From contig NZ_JAFBCA010000001.1 in assembly GCF_016907475.1 (NCBI RefSeq), forward strand, positions 4,340,001 through 4,404,000: 64,000 bases of DNA. Direction: 5' to 3'. The notes beneath the pieces are model-generated. The model did no database searches. It was not told where the DNA came from and worked only from the letters and a program-made list of their open reading frames with translations. A program made the translations under genes and the position numbers. Shown here in pieces: positions 51,995-63,467 of this stretch (positions are counted from its first letter, which is position 1; every line of letters begins with the position of its first letter). The stretch is from Nocardioides cavernae. GTDB lineage: Bacteria > Actinomycetota > Actinomycetes > Propionibacteriales > Nocardioidaceae.

Positions 51995-53095
51995 TCAGGA
52001 GATCCCGGCCTCGGTGCACAGGTCGGCGAACTTGCCGGTGCACACGTCCTCGGCCTTCTGGCCACCGTCGTCGATCACGTCTCCGACGTTGTCCTTGGTG
52101 ATGGACTGCGGCTCGAGCAGGATCGAGGGGACCTCGCTGTCGTCGGAGGAGTCGACCGTGGTGCCGGTGGTCTCGGCCTCCTCGCCGTTGACCAGCGCGA
52201 TGGCGGCGTCGGCCAGCGCACCGGCCTCCTGCGTGGCGGACTTGTAGACCGTCATGCACTGGGTGCCGGCGAGCACGTTCTGCAGGCCCTCGACGGTGGC
52301 GTCCTGGCCGGTGACCGGGACCTTGCCGGCCTGGCCGTTGCCCTCGAGGATGCTGATGGCCGCGCCACCGAGACCGTCGTTGGCGGCGAGCACGCCGTCG
52401 ACCTTGCCGTCAGCAGCGGTGTAGAGCTGCTGGAAGATCGTGGCGGCCTCCTCGTTGTCCCAGTCCGGGACGGCCTGCTCACCGACGACGGTGTAGTTGC
52501 TCATCCCGTCGAGCACGCTGTGCGCACCCTCGGCGAAGAGCGTCGCGTTGTTGTCTGTGGGCGAGCCGTTGAGGAAGACGATGTTGGCCTTCTTGTCGCC
52601 GAGGCAGTCCGCGAGGCCCTGCCCCTGCAGCTCGCCGACGACGGTGTTGTCGAAGGAGACGTAGTACTCCGCCGAGCCGCCGAGGGTGAGGCGGTCGTAG
52701 TCGATCGTGGCGACGCCCTGGGACTTGGCCTTCTCCTGGATGGCCGCACCGGACTCGGAGTCGAGGTTCACGATCGCCAGGACCGTCACGCCGTTGCCGA
52801 TCATCGTGTCGGCGATCTGCGTCATCCGCTCGGCGTCGCCCTCGGCGTTCTGGATGTCGTACTCGACGCCTGCCTCGTCGAAGGCCGCCTCGAGGGCGGG
52901 GCGGTCCGCGCTCTCCCAGCGCACCGAGGACTCGGTGTCGGGCAGGATCACGCCGATCTTGCCGGTGGCCTCCGAGCTGCTGCTGTCGCTCCCGCTGTCG
53001 CTGTCGTCGCTGCCGCTGTCGTCGCTGCCACAAGCGGTCAGTGCCATCGACAGGCCGAGCAGGGGGACGAGGACCAAACTGTGCTTCCGCTTCAC
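51995..53095 (-). CDS. sugar ABC transporter substrate-binding lipoprotein (XylF-like)
   Basis: 366 residues starting at GTG 53095. Lipoprotein signal MKRKHSLVLVPLLGLSMALT and lipobox LTAC, followed by a very low-complexity acidic linker (about 26-42, Asp/Ser/Gly). The type-I binding fold starts KIGVILPDTESSVRWESADR and includes AEYYVSFDNTVVGELQGQGL and VDGVLAANDGLGGAAISILE. It resembles xylose-binding XylF proteins. It is the first gene of the leftward sugar importer operon, with a palindromic operator over its promoter. Confidence 0.93.
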   Translation of the reverse strand: MKRKHSLVLVPLLGLSMALTACGSDDSGSDDSDSGSDSSSSEATGKIGVILPDTESSVRWESADRPALEAAFDEAGVEYDIQNAEGDAERMTQIADTMIGNGVTVLAIVNLDSESGAAIQEKAKSQGVATIDYDRLTLGGSAEYYVSFDNTVVGELQGQGLADCLGDKKANIVFLNGSPTDNNATLFAEGAHSVLDGMSNYTVVGEQAVPDWDNEEAATIFQQLYTAADGKVDGVLAANDGLGGAAISILEGNGQAGKVPVTGQDATVEGLQNVLAGTQCMTVYKSATQEAGALADAAIALVNGEEAETTGTTVDSSDDSEVPSILLEPQSITKDNVGDVIDDGGQKAEDVCTGKFADLCTEAGIS

Positions 53096-53152
53096 GCGAA
53101 CCGCCTCCTAGCGATCTGACGTACGTCGGCTACCGCCCAGCGCGGAGGCGCG

Positions 53153-53181
53153 TACATATGTTGTTCCACGCAACATATGAA
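53153..53181 (-). promoter_or_regulatory. ROK-type operator over the importer promoter
   Basis: Perfect inverted repeat CATATGTTG (53155-53163) / CAACATATG (53171-53179), 7-nt loop. On the minus strand -35 TTCATA (53176-53181), a 17-nt spacer and -10 TATGTA (53153-53158) interlock with it, so a bound repressor would block the promoter. Likely recognised by the ROK protein encoded at the operon end. Confidence 0.7.
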
Positions 53182-53286
53182 GTGACCACCGTCACGTCCA
53201 GATCGCCGCGGCGGCTGTTGCCGGTTCGTTACCAAAACGGGCTCGTGGGGCTGCTGTGGACTGGACCACCAGTGAGCCCCGACGGC

Positions 53287-53292
53287 TAGCGT
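53287..53292 (+). promoter_or_regulatory. leaderless-type -10 box of malate synthase
   Basis: TAGCGT ends 7 nt before ATG 53300, so the transcript start would coincide with the start codon. No convincing -35 is visible upstream. Confidence 0.5.
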
Positions 53293-53299
53293 GGCGCCC

Positions 53300-54880
53300 A
53301 TGACCGGCCTCGACGTGTCCGCCCCGCCCGTGCCGAGGTCCGAGGAGGTGCTCACCCCCGAGGCGCTCGCCTTCGTGGCCGACCTCGACGCCCAGTTCCA
53401 CGAGCGTCGCGACGAGCTGCTCGCGGCCCGTCGGAGCCGGCGCGAAGAGATCGCCCGGACCGGCCGCCTCGACTTCCTGCCCGCGACCGCCGACGTGCGC
53501 GCAGGCGACTGGACGGTGGCGCCCGTGCCCGCGGACCTGCGCGACCGCCGCGTCGAGATCACCGGTCCCACCGACCCGAAGATGGCGATCAACGCCCTCA
53601 ACTCAGGCGCGCGGGTGTGGCTCGCCGACCTCGAGGACGCCAACACCCCGCACTGGCGCAACGTCGTCGGCGGCCAGCTGACCCTGCGCGACGCCGTCCG
53701 AGGGCGCCTCGCCTTCACCTCGCCCGAGGGCAAGGAGTACGCCGTCGCCGACCCGGCGAGCACGCCGGTGGTCCTCCCCCGCCCCCGCGGCTGGCACTTC
53801 GACGAGGCCCACCTCACGGCCGACGGCCGCCCCGTGGTCGCGGCCCTGGTCGACTTCGGCCTGCACTTCTTCCACAACGCCCGCGAGCTGCTGGCCGCCG
53901 GGAGCGGGCCCTACTACTACCTGCCGAAGATGGAGTCGCACCTCGAGGCGCGTCTGTGGGACGACGTGTTCACCCACGCCGAGGCGGCGCTCGGGGTGCC
54001 GCACGGCTCGGTGCGGGCGACCGTCCTGATCGAGACCATCACCGCGGCCTTCGAGATGGACGAGATCCTCCACGAGCTGCGCGACCACGCGGCCGGGCTC
54101 AACGCCGGCCGCTGGGACTACCTGTTCAGCATCATCAAGAACTTCCGGGACGCGGGACCCGGCTTCACCCTGCCCGACCGCAACGCGGTGACCATGGCGG
54201 CGCCGATGATGACCGCCTACAGCGACCTGCTCGTGCAGACCTGCCACCGACGCGGCGCCTTCGCGATCGGCGGGATGGCTGCCTTCATCCCGAGCCGGCG
54301 CGACGCCGAGGTCAACGAGCGCGCCTTCGCCAAGGTGCGCGAGGACAAGACCCGCGAGGCCCGCGCCGGCTTCGACGGCTCGTGGGTGGCCCACCCCGAC
54401 CTGGTGCCGCTGTGCGAGGAGGTCTTCGACGCCGTCCTCGACGAGCGGGACAACCAGCTCGACGTGCTCCGTGACGACGTGGCGGTCTCGGCCGCCGACC
54501 TGCTCGCCGTCGGTGAGACACCCGGTGAGCGCACCGAGGCGGGACTGCGCGGCAACGTGCGCATCGGCATGCAGTACCTCCACGCCTGGCTGTCGGGCAA
54601 CGGCGCGGCAGGCATCGACAACCTCATGGAGGACGCTGCCACCGCCGAGATCTCCCGCTCGCAGGTGTGGCAGTGGGTCCACAACGGCGCCACCCTGGCC
54701 TCGGGCGAGGCGATCACGCGCGAGCTCGTCGAGCGGCTGGTCGCCGAGGAGCACGAGGCCCTCGGCGGTGCGGTCGACGACGACGCACGCCGGCTCTTCG
54801 TCGACTGCGCGCTGGGCGAGGACTTCCCCGACTTCCTCACCCTGCAGGCGTACGACGTCCTGCTGGCGCGGGGCGACTGA
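53300..54880 (+). CDS. aceB: malate synthase A
   Basis: 526 residues, TIM-barrel enzyme that joins acetyl-CoA and glyoxylate to malate. Signatures: [18 protein letters not shown] (active-site D/E pair), [20 protein letters not shown] and the metal/Arg region [20 protein letters not shown], with the C-terminal base region [25 protein letters not shown]-like stretch [20 protein letters not shown]. ATG 53300 is preferred to GTG 53291 because TAGCGT lies 7 nt upstream. No isocitrate lyase is adjacent; the neighbour is a purine-to-ureidoglycine cluster, so its glyoxylate probably comes from allantoin breakdown. It overlaps the convergent guaD end by 44 nt. Confidence 0.95.
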   Translation: [526 protein letters not shown]

Positions 54881-56219
54881 CCGGCCGGACGAACCCGCCG
54901 GAGGCGACCTGGTCGCCACCGACCCACACGTCGGCGACGTCGGCGTCACCGGCGAGCGCGAACACCTTTCCGAGCGCCTCCTCCGGCGACCCGGCGTGCC
55001 GCAGCCCGATGTCGAGCGCGGTGCCGACCGGCGGCCGCACGCAGATCGCGTCGAACTGCTTGCCCGGGCTCAGGTCGCCGGTCACCTCGCCGAGGCCCAG
55101 CGCCGCCGCGCCCGCCGCGGTGCTGAGGTGCAGCAGGTGCCCCGCTGCCAGCGGCAGCCCGTCGGCGCCGAGCAGGTGCTGCAGGAAGTAGGCCTGCAGG
55201 CCCTCCTTGAAGATCGAGAACCCGGTGCCTGCGCCGACGTCGCTGCCGAGCGCGACGCGCACGCCCGCCGCGACGTGGCGCCGCAGCGAGAACATCCCCG
55301 AGCCGAGGGCGGCGTTGCTCGTCGGGCAGTAGGCCACCGCGGTGCCCCGCGCCGCCAGCACGTCGAGCTCGGCGTCGGTCGGGTGGACGTTGTGCGCCAG
55401 CACCGAGCAGCCACCCAGCAGCCCGTGGTGGTCGTAGGTGTCGACGTAGTGGTCCCGGTGCGGGAACTGGTCGGCGACCGTGGCGACCTCGGCGTTGTTC
55501 TCGTTCACGTGGGAGGTGAAGCAGGCGCCGTCGACCGCGGCCAGGACGTCGGCGCACGCTGCGAGGATCGCGTCGGAGGCCGAGAGCGCGAAGCGCGGCG
55601 TGACGGCGTAGCGGAGCCGGCCGCGGCCGTGCCAGTCCCCGGCCAGCCGGACGGCCTCGTCGTGGGAGCGCTCGGGCGTGGTGAGCAACGGCTCGGGCAG
55701 CACGCGGTCGCTGACCACGAGCCCGCTGGTCATCCGCAGGCCGAACCGCTCGGCCTCGGCGAAGAGGGCGTCCATCGCCGGCGCGAAGTGCGACCCGAAG
55801 ACCAGCGACGTCGTCGTCCCCGCGGCGACGAGACCGGCCACGAGCTCACCGGCCACCGTGGCGGCGTACGACGTCGAGGCGAGGCGCTCCTCTTCCGGCA
55901 GGGCGCACCGCTCGAGCCACTCGAGCAGCGGCATGCCGAGGGCACCGATCACCCGCACCTGGGGGAAGTGGACGTGGGTGTCGACCAGCCCGGGCAGCAG
56001 CAGGCCGGACCGGAGGTCGATGACGGGCGCGTCGGGGCGTGAGGCGGCCACCGAGGCGAACGGGCCGCGGTCGGTGATCACACCGTCGTCGGAGACGGCG
56101 AGCCCGAGGTCGTCGTCGTAGCGGAAGGCCGGGCCGCTCGTGGTGAACGGGTCCTCGGGAGCGTCGTACGCGCGGGCCCGGTAGACGACGCGTGCGTCGC
56201 TGGTCGGGGCGATCGTCAT
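54837..56219 (-). CDS. guaD: guanine deaminase
   Basis: 460 residues (metal-dependent amidohydrolase) that converts guanine to xanthine. HVHFPQVRVIG (first metal His pair), FTSHVNENNAEVATVADQF (third His region), HNVHPTDAELDVLA, VAYCPTSNAALGSGMFSL and SDVGAGTGFSIFKEGLQ with the last metal Asp are the guanine-deaminase signature set. ATG 56219 overlaps the xdhC stop by 4 nt; the open frame to 56900 is shadow. It is the last gene of the purine operon and its product is the substrate of the xanthine dehydrogenase. Confidence 0.94.
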   Translation of the reverse strand: MTIAPTSDARVVYRARAYDAPEDPFTTSGPAFRYDDDLGLAVSDDGVITDRGPFASVAASRPDAPVIDLRSGLLLPGLVDTHVHFPQVRVIGALGMPLLEWLERCALPEEERLASTSYAATVAGELVAGLVAAGTTTSLVFGSHFAPAMDALFAEAERFGLRMTSGLVVSDRVLPEPLLTTPERSHDEAVRLAGDWHGRGRLRYAVTPRFALSASDAILAACADVLAAVDGACFTSHVNENNAEVATVADQFPHRDHYVDTYDHHGLLGGCSVLAHNVHPTDAELDVLAARGTAVAYCPTSNAALGSGMFSLRRHVAAGVRVALGSDVGAGTGFSIFKEGLQAYFLQHLLGADGLPLAAGHLLHLSTAAGAAALGLGEVTGDLSPGKQFDAICVRPPVGTALDIGLRHAGSPEEALGKVFALAGDADVADVWVGGDQVASGGFVRPVSRPAPAGRRTPAG

Positions 56220-57031
56220 GCGTCGGTCCGCGCCCGGTCGGCGGCCAGGAGGTCCATCAGCTCGGCGGCCACCGAGACGGCGATCGCGGCCGGCGGCTTG
56301 GAGGAGGGACCGGGCAACCCGATGGGACACCGGATGCGGTCGATCGTGGCCCCGTCGTGACCCTCCACCGCGAGGCCGGTGCGGAAGCGGGCCCACTTGG
56401 CGGTCGAGCCGATCAGCCCGACCGACCCGAGGTGGGTGCAGCGCAGGGCGGCGTCGCAGAGGGCGAAGTCCTCGGCGTGGTCGTGGGTCATCACGAGGAC
56501 GTGGGTGCCGGCCGGGACCGCCCCGAGCGCCAGCTCGGGGACCGGCGAGTGGTGGACCCGCACCCGCGCCTCCCCGTCGGCCGGCAACGCCAGGCGCTCG
56601 TCGGCGAGCAGGCCCGGGCGGGAGTCGACGAGGTGGAGGTCGACGTCGTGGGCCGCCAGGATCCGCGCGAGCTGGAGCCCGACGTGGCCGACGCCGAAGA
56701 TCGCCACGGACCCCACCACCGGCAGCGGCTCGAGCAGCAGGGTGACCTCGCCGCCGCAGCACTGGCGACCGTGGTCGGTGCGCGCCTTGTCGGTGAGGCC
56801 GAGGACGAGCTGCTCCGGGGCGTCGGTCCCGTCGTCGAGCATCGCGCGGGCGCGGGCGAGCGCCGTCTCCTCGAGGTTGCCGCCCCCGACGCTGCCCCAC
56901 GACGCCGTCGCAGACACCACCATCTTGGCGCCGGCGTCACGGGGAGCGTGCCCGCGGACGTCGGCGATCGTGACCAGCACCCCGGCGAGCCGCTGCTCCC
57001 GCAGCCTCTCGACCGCTCCCAGCCAGTGCAC
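56216..57031 (-). CDS. xdhC: xanthine dehydrogenase accessory protein XdhC
   Basis: 271 residues from GTG 57031, 1 nt after the xdhB stop. XdhC domain (WGSVGGGNLEETAL, then CCGGEVTLLLEPL) and a C-terminal Rossmann domain (VAIFGVGHVGLQLARILAAH, later GSVGLIGSTAKWARF) are present. XdhC inserts the sulfurated molybdenum cofactor into XdhB. The longer frame to 57367 lies inside xdhB and is rejected. Confidence 0.93.
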   Translation of the reverse strand: MHWLGAVERLREQRLAGVLVTIADVRGHAPRDAGAKMVVSATASWGSVGGGNLEETALARARAMLDDGTDAPEQLVLGLTDKARTDHGRQCCGGEVTLLLEPLPVVGSVAIFGVGHVGLQLARILAAHDVDLHLVDSRPGLLADERLALPADGEARVRVHHSPVPELALGAVPAGTHVLVMTHDHAEDFALCDAALRCTHLGSVGLIGSTAKWARFRTGLAVEGHDGATIDRIRCPIGLPGPSSKPPAAIAVSVAAELMDLLAADRARTDA

Positions 57032-57032
57032 G

Positions 57033-59404
<2,372 letters not shown>

Positions 59405-59408
<4 letters not shown>

Positions 59409-60823
59409 GCCGACCCCTCCTCGTCCCGCGCCTCGTCCCGCGCCTCGTCCCACGCCTCGTCCCACCAGGCCCTCAGGGCGTTGCCCAGCATCGCCGAGCG
59501 GTAGGCCGCACTGGCACGCTGGTCGTCGATCGGCGTGCCCTCCCCCGCGAGCACGGAGGAGGCCGCCTCGACCGTCTCCTGCGTCCACGGCCGTCCCTCG
59601 AGGGCAGCCTCGGTGGCACGGGCGCGCAGGGGCGTGGCGGCGACGCCGCCGAGGCCGATGCGGGCCCTCACGACCGTGCCGTCGACGACGTCGAGGGCGG
59701 CCGCGACGGCGACGCTGGAGATGTCGTCGTAGCGCCGCTTGGCGACCTTGCGGAACGTGGTGTGTGCGGCGAGTGGGGTCGGCACCCGGACGGCCCGGAC
59801 GAGCTCCGCGGGCCGCAGCACGGTCGTGCGGTAGCCGGTGAAGAAGTCGGCCAGCGCGACCTCCCGGTCACCGGTGGTCGAGGCGAGCAGCAGCGTCGCG
59901 TCGAGGGCGAGCAGGGCGGGCGCGAGGTCACCGATCGGCGACGCCGTCGCGAGGTTGCCGCCGATCGTGGCGCCGTTGCGGATCAGCGGCGAGGCGAAGA
60001 GCGGCCAGACCTCCGCGAGCAGCGGCACGGTGTCGCCGAGCGCCGCCTCGACCTCGCTCAGGGTCAGCGCGGCACCGATCTCGACCGGGCCGTCGGTCGA
60101 GATCCCGCGCAGCTCCGGCAGCCGGTCGACAGCGACGACGTACGCCGCTCGGCGACCGCGCAGGTTGGCCTCCACGCCCCAGTCGGTCGACCCGGCGACG
60201 ACCACGGCGTCGGGGTGGTCGGCCAGGAGCGTGAGCGCATCGGCGAGGTCGGCGGGACGGGCGAACCCGTCGACCCGGGTCGCCACCGCCGCGGGCGCGG
60301 GGTTCGCCTGCCGCTCGGCCAGAGGGTCCGCGGGTGCGGGACCACCGAGGGCGCGGGCCGCGTCGCGGATCGGGCGGTAGCCGGTGCATCGGCAGAGGTT
60401 GCCGGCGATCGCATGCAGGTCGAACCCGTCGGCCCCTGCCTCGCGGTCGGGCCGGTAGTACTCCGCCGCCATCGAGCAGGCGAACCCTGGCGTGCAGTAG
60501 CCGCACTGGGAGCCGCCAGCGGCGGCGAGCCCGGCCTGGACCGGGTGCAGCTGCTCGGGCGTGCCGAGCCCCTCCGCGGTGACGACCTCCTGCCCGTCGA
60601 GCGCGAGGGCCGGCACCAGGCAGGCGTTGACCGGCGTCCAGCGGCTGCCGGCCCCCTCGGGGCGGGCGACCATCACGGCGCAGGCGCCGCACTCGCCCTC
60701 CGCACAGCCCTCCTTGGCGCCTGTGAGACCGAGGCCGCGCAGGAAGTCGAGCGCGTTGGTGTGGATGGGCGTCCCGGCGAGCGGGCGCGGCTGCCCGTTG
60801 ACGGTGACCTGCGGATCCGGCAC
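59405..60823 (-). CDS. xdhA: xanthine dehydrogenase, fused iron-sulfur and FAD subunit
   Basis: 472 residues from GTG 60823 with GAGGGGAG ahead. The plant-type [2Fe-2S] domain (GCAEGECGACAVMVA) and the second cluster domain (GYCTPGFACSMAAEYY and NLCRCTGYRPIRDAA) occupy about 1-165; the FAD-binding domain follows (VVVAGSTDWGVEANLRGRR, LIRNGATIGGNLATASPIGD). It passes electrons from the Mo site to NAD. The last residues (WDEAWDEARDEARDEEG) come from a 12-bp DNA repeat. A consensus promoter lies upstream, so xdhA can start its own transcript. Confidence 0.95.
59419..59466. repeat. four 12-bp tandem repeats at the 3' end of xdhA
   Basis: Units CCTCGTCCCGCG, CCTCGTCCCGCG, CCTCGTCCCACG, CCTCGTCCCACC, encoding the DEAR/DEAW run at the XdhA C-terminus. 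The number of units may vary between strains because slips of 12 bp keep frame. Confidence 0.85.
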
Positions 60824-60914
60824 GTGCTCTCCCCTCGGGCAGCGCTGACGTCGCATGGTTCAGGGAGTCACGGGTCGCCGGTTGTCCATGCCGAACGACG
60901 ACCTGCCACCGCCC

Positions 60915-60943
60915 ATCCTACGTGAGCCGGGTCACATCGTCAG
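60915..60943 (-). promoter_or_regulatory. promoter for the xdhA-xdhB-xdhC-guaD segment
   Basis: On the minus strand CTGACG (60938-60943), 17-nt spacer, TAGGAT (60915-60920); it begins next to the stop of the ureidoglycine aminohydrolase gene and lies about 90 nt upstream of GTG 60823. It lets the xdh part be expressed apart from the ureide genes. Confidence 0.6.
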
Positions 60944-61789
60944 TCAGATCGGGCCCGACGTCGGGTGCAGCCGCGGGTGCCGGTTGACGTCCTTGTAGAG
61001 CAGGTAGCGGAAACGGCCGGGCCCGCCGGCGTAGCAGGCCTGGGGGCAGAAGGCGCGCAGCCACATGAAGTCGCCCGCCTCCACCTCGACCCAGTCCTGG
61101 TTGAGCAGGTAGACCGCCTTGCCCTCGAGGACGTAGAGGCCGTGCTCCATCACGTGGGTCTCCGGGAACGGGATCGCTCCCCCGGGCTCGAAGCCGACGA
61201 TGTTGACGTGCATGTCGTGCCGCACGTCGAGCGGGTCGACGAAGCGCTGGGTGCCCCACGCGCCGTCGGTGTCGGGCATCGGCTCGGCCGCGACGTCGTC
61301 CTCGTGCACGACGAACGGCTCGGGCACCTCGATGCCGTCGACCCGCTCGTAGGCCTTGCGGATCCAGTGGAAGGTCAGCGGCTCGGCATCGGCCCCGTCG
61401 CTGCGCAGCGTCCAGGTCGTTCCGGGCGGCACGAACGCGTAGCTGCCGGGCTCGAGCCCGTGGGTCTCGTCACCGACGGTCAGCGTGGCCCGCCCGCCCA
61501 CGACGAAGAGCACGGACTCCGCGTCGGGGTCGTCGTCGGGCCGCTCGGTCCCGCCACCGGGCGCCACCTCCACGACGTACCACGAGAAGGTCTCGGCGAA
61601 GCCGGACAGCGGCCGGGCGATCACCCAGAGCCGGGTGTCGTCCCAGTGCGGCAGGCGGCTGGCGACGATGTCGGTCATGGTGCCGCGCGGGAGCACGGCG
61701 TACGCCTCGGTGAAGACCGCCCGACCGGACTGGCCGGTGGTCAGGTCGGTCTGCGGCGGCAGCCCGCCCCTCGGGACCCAGTACGTCAT
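60944..61789 (-). CDS. allE: (S)-ureidoglycine aminohydrolase (bicupin)
   Basis: 281 residues, a double cupin enzyme that deaminates ureidoglycine to ureidoglycolate. First cupin PGGGTERPDDDPDAESVLFV... with the VLFVVGGRATLTVGDETHGL turn; second cupin VGFEPGGAIPFPETHVMEHG with metal ligands (E, H) and LEGKAVYLLNQDWVEVEAGD, as in YlbA/UGlyAH. Ends ACYAGGPGRFRYLLYKDVNRH, the family's C-terminus. ATG 61789 overlaps the allB stop by 4 nt. Its presence implies the pathway uses allantoate amidohydrolase and ureidoglycine rather than allantoicase. Confidence 0.92.
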   Translation of the reverse strand: MTYWVPRGGLPPQTDLTTGQSGRAVFTEAYAVLPRGTMTDIVASRLPHWDDTRLWVIARPLSGFAETFSWYVVEVAPGGGTERPDDDPDAESVLFVVGGRATLTVGDETHGLEPGSYAFVPPGTTWTLRSDGADAEPLTFHWIRKAYERVDGIEVPEPFVVHEDDVAAEPMPDTDGAWGTQRFVDPLDVRHDMHVNIVGFEPGGAIPFPETHVMEHGLYVLEGKAVYLLNQDWVEVEAGDFMWLRAFCPQACYAGGPGRFRYLLYKDVNRHPRLHPTSGPI

Positions 61790-63144
61790 CGCGCCACCCC
61801 TCTCCTCATCCCTCGCCCCAGCAGCCGGCCGCGCGGCGGGCCCGACAGGTCGACAGGTCGTCCGCGCAGCCAGGTCGCGCGCACGGTGCCGGTGAGCGTA
61901 CGCCCGGCGTAGGGCGTGACCGGGTTCTTGTGGTGCAGCGCCGCCGCGTCGACGACCCACTCCTGGTCGGGCGCGAAGACGCACAGGTCCGCGTCGGCGC
62001 CCACGGCGATCTCGCCCTTGCCGGACAGCCCCACCCGGCGGGCCGGGGCGGTGGCCATCCAGCGCACCACCTCGGCGAGGGGCACGCCGCGCTCGCGGGC
62101 GCCCGTCCAGACGACCGGCAGGCCCAGCTGGAGCGAGGCGATCCCACCCCAGGCGTCGGCGAAGTCGCCGGTCTCCTGGCGCTTGAGGTCGACGGTGCAC
62201 GGCGAGTGGTCGGTGACGACGAGGTCGATGTCGCCCGCGACGAGCGCCCGCCAGAGGGCGTCGCGATTGGTCGCGTCGCGGATCGGCGGGCAGCACTTGA
62301 GCGCGGTGGCGCCGTCGGCGATCGTCGCCGCGTCGAAGTGCAGGTAGTGCGGGCAGGTCTCCACGCTCACGTCGACACCGTCGGCCCGGGCGGCCCGCAG
62401 CGCCGGCACGGCGCCCGAGGCGCTGAGGTGCACGACGTGGGCGCGAGCACCCGTGCGCCGGGCGGTGTCGATGACGAGCGCGATCGCCTGCTCCTCCGCG
62501 GCGTCCGGCCGGCTGTCCAGGAAGCCGCGGTAGGCCGCACCGTGGGCGCACTCCGTGATCTCGTCGGCGTCCTCGGCGTGCACGACCATGAGGGAGCCGA
62601 TCCGCGCGACCTCGGCCATCGCGTCGGCGAGCTCGGCCGGCGCGAGGTGGGGGAACTCCTCCACGCCGGAGTCGAGCAGGAAGCACTTGAAGCCGAAGAC
62701 CCCGGCGTCGTCGAGCGGCGCCAGGTCGGCGACGTTGCCCGGGACCGCGCCACCCCAGAAGCCGACGTCGACCCAGGCCTGGTCGGCCGCGACCGCCCGC
62801 TTCGCGTCCAGCGCCGCGACCGTGGTGGTCGGCGGGATGCTGTTGAGCGGCATGTCGACGATCGTCGTGACACCCCCGGCAGCCGCGGCGCGGGTCGCGC
62901 TGGCGAAGCCCTCCCAGTCGGTGCGACCCGGCTCGTTGACGTGGACGTGCGTGTCCACGAGTCCCGGCAGCAGCACCTCGTCGTCGGCCAGCTCGACGAC
63001 CTCTGCACCCGCGGCGGCGGCGTCGTACGCACCGACGGCGACGACGAGCCCGTCGCGGAGACGGACGGAGGCCGGCCGCTCGGCACCGCCGATGACCGCG
63101 CGGCCGGCCCGCACGAGGGTCTCCGGCGCGGTCTCCTGGGCCAT
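61786..63144 (-). CDS. allB: allantoinase
   Basis: 452 residues, metal-dependent amidohydrolase opening allantoin to allantoate. VDTHVHVNEPGRTDWEGF, GVTTIVDMPLNSIPPTT and FGFKCFLLDSGV (carbamylated-Lys region), VETCPHYLHFDA, DHSPCTVDLKRQE mark the AllB family. ATG 63144 has GAG-rich bases upstream and starts 2 nt after the uraH stop, so the genes are one transcript. Confidence 0.95.
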   Translation of the reverse strand: MAQETAPETLVRAGRAVIGGAERPASVRLRDGLVVAVGAYDAAAAGAEVVELADDEVLLPGLVDTHVHVNEPGRTDWEGFASATRAAAAGGVTTIVDMPLNSIPPTTTVAALDAKRAVAADQAWVDVGFWGGAVPGNVADLAPLDDAGVFGFKCFLLDSGVEEFPHLAPAELADAMAEVARIGSLMVVHAEDADEITECAHGAAYRGFLDSRPDAAEEQAIALVIDTARRTGARAHVVHLSASGAVPALRAARADGVDVSVETCPHYLHFDAATIADGATALKCCPPIRDATNRDALWRALVAGDIDLVVTDHSPCTVDLKRQETGDFADAWGGIASLQLGLPVVWTGARERGVPLAEVVRWMATAPARRVGLSGKGEIAVGADADLCVFAPDQEWVVDAAALHHKNPVTPYAGRTLTGTVRATWLRGRPVDLSGPPRGRLLGRGMRRGVAR

Positions 63145-63146
63145 GC

Positions 63147-63467
63147 TCAGCTGCCTCGATAGGTCGAGTAGCCGAAGGGGCTCAGCAGCAGCGGCACGTG
63201 GTAGTGCTCGTCGTCCCCGACGGCGAAGGTGACGACGACCTCGGGGTAGAAGGCAGCGATCCCCTGCGCGGCGAACCACGCGCTGGTGTCGAAGCGCAGG
63301 ACGTGGTCCTCCACCGCCAGGTCCGCGGCGAGGTCCCCGATCCGCCCGTCGTCGTCGGTGAGTCCCTCGGCGAGGACGCTGCCGTCGGCCGACTCCAGGG
63401 TGATCCGCAGGCCCGCGGCCGGGCGACCGCTCGCCGTGTCGAGGACATGGGTGCTCAGCGATGCCAT
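63147..63467 (-). CDS. uraH: 5-hydroxyisourate hydrolase (transthyretin-like)
   Basis: 106 residues, the full length of this family. STHVLDTASGRPAAGLRI carries the first catalytic His, RFDTSAWFAAQGIAAFYPEV the central strand, and the C-terminus is YHVPLLLSPFGYSTYRGS, the diagnostic Y-R-G-S end. It hydrolyses 5-hydroxyisourate, the first product of urate oxidation. Its start overlaps the uraD stop by 1 nt. Confidence 0.96.
   Translation of the reverse strand: MASLSTHVLDTASGRPAAGLRITLESADGSVLAEGLTDDDGRIGDLAADLAVEDHVLRFDTSAWFAAQGIAAFYPEVVVTFAVGDDEHYHVPLLLSPFGYSTYRGS

Noticed and set aside
59419..59466. Tandem repeat as a CRISPR or origin-like array
   Set aside because: Units are 12 bp, contiguous, without spacers, and lie inside a coding frame.
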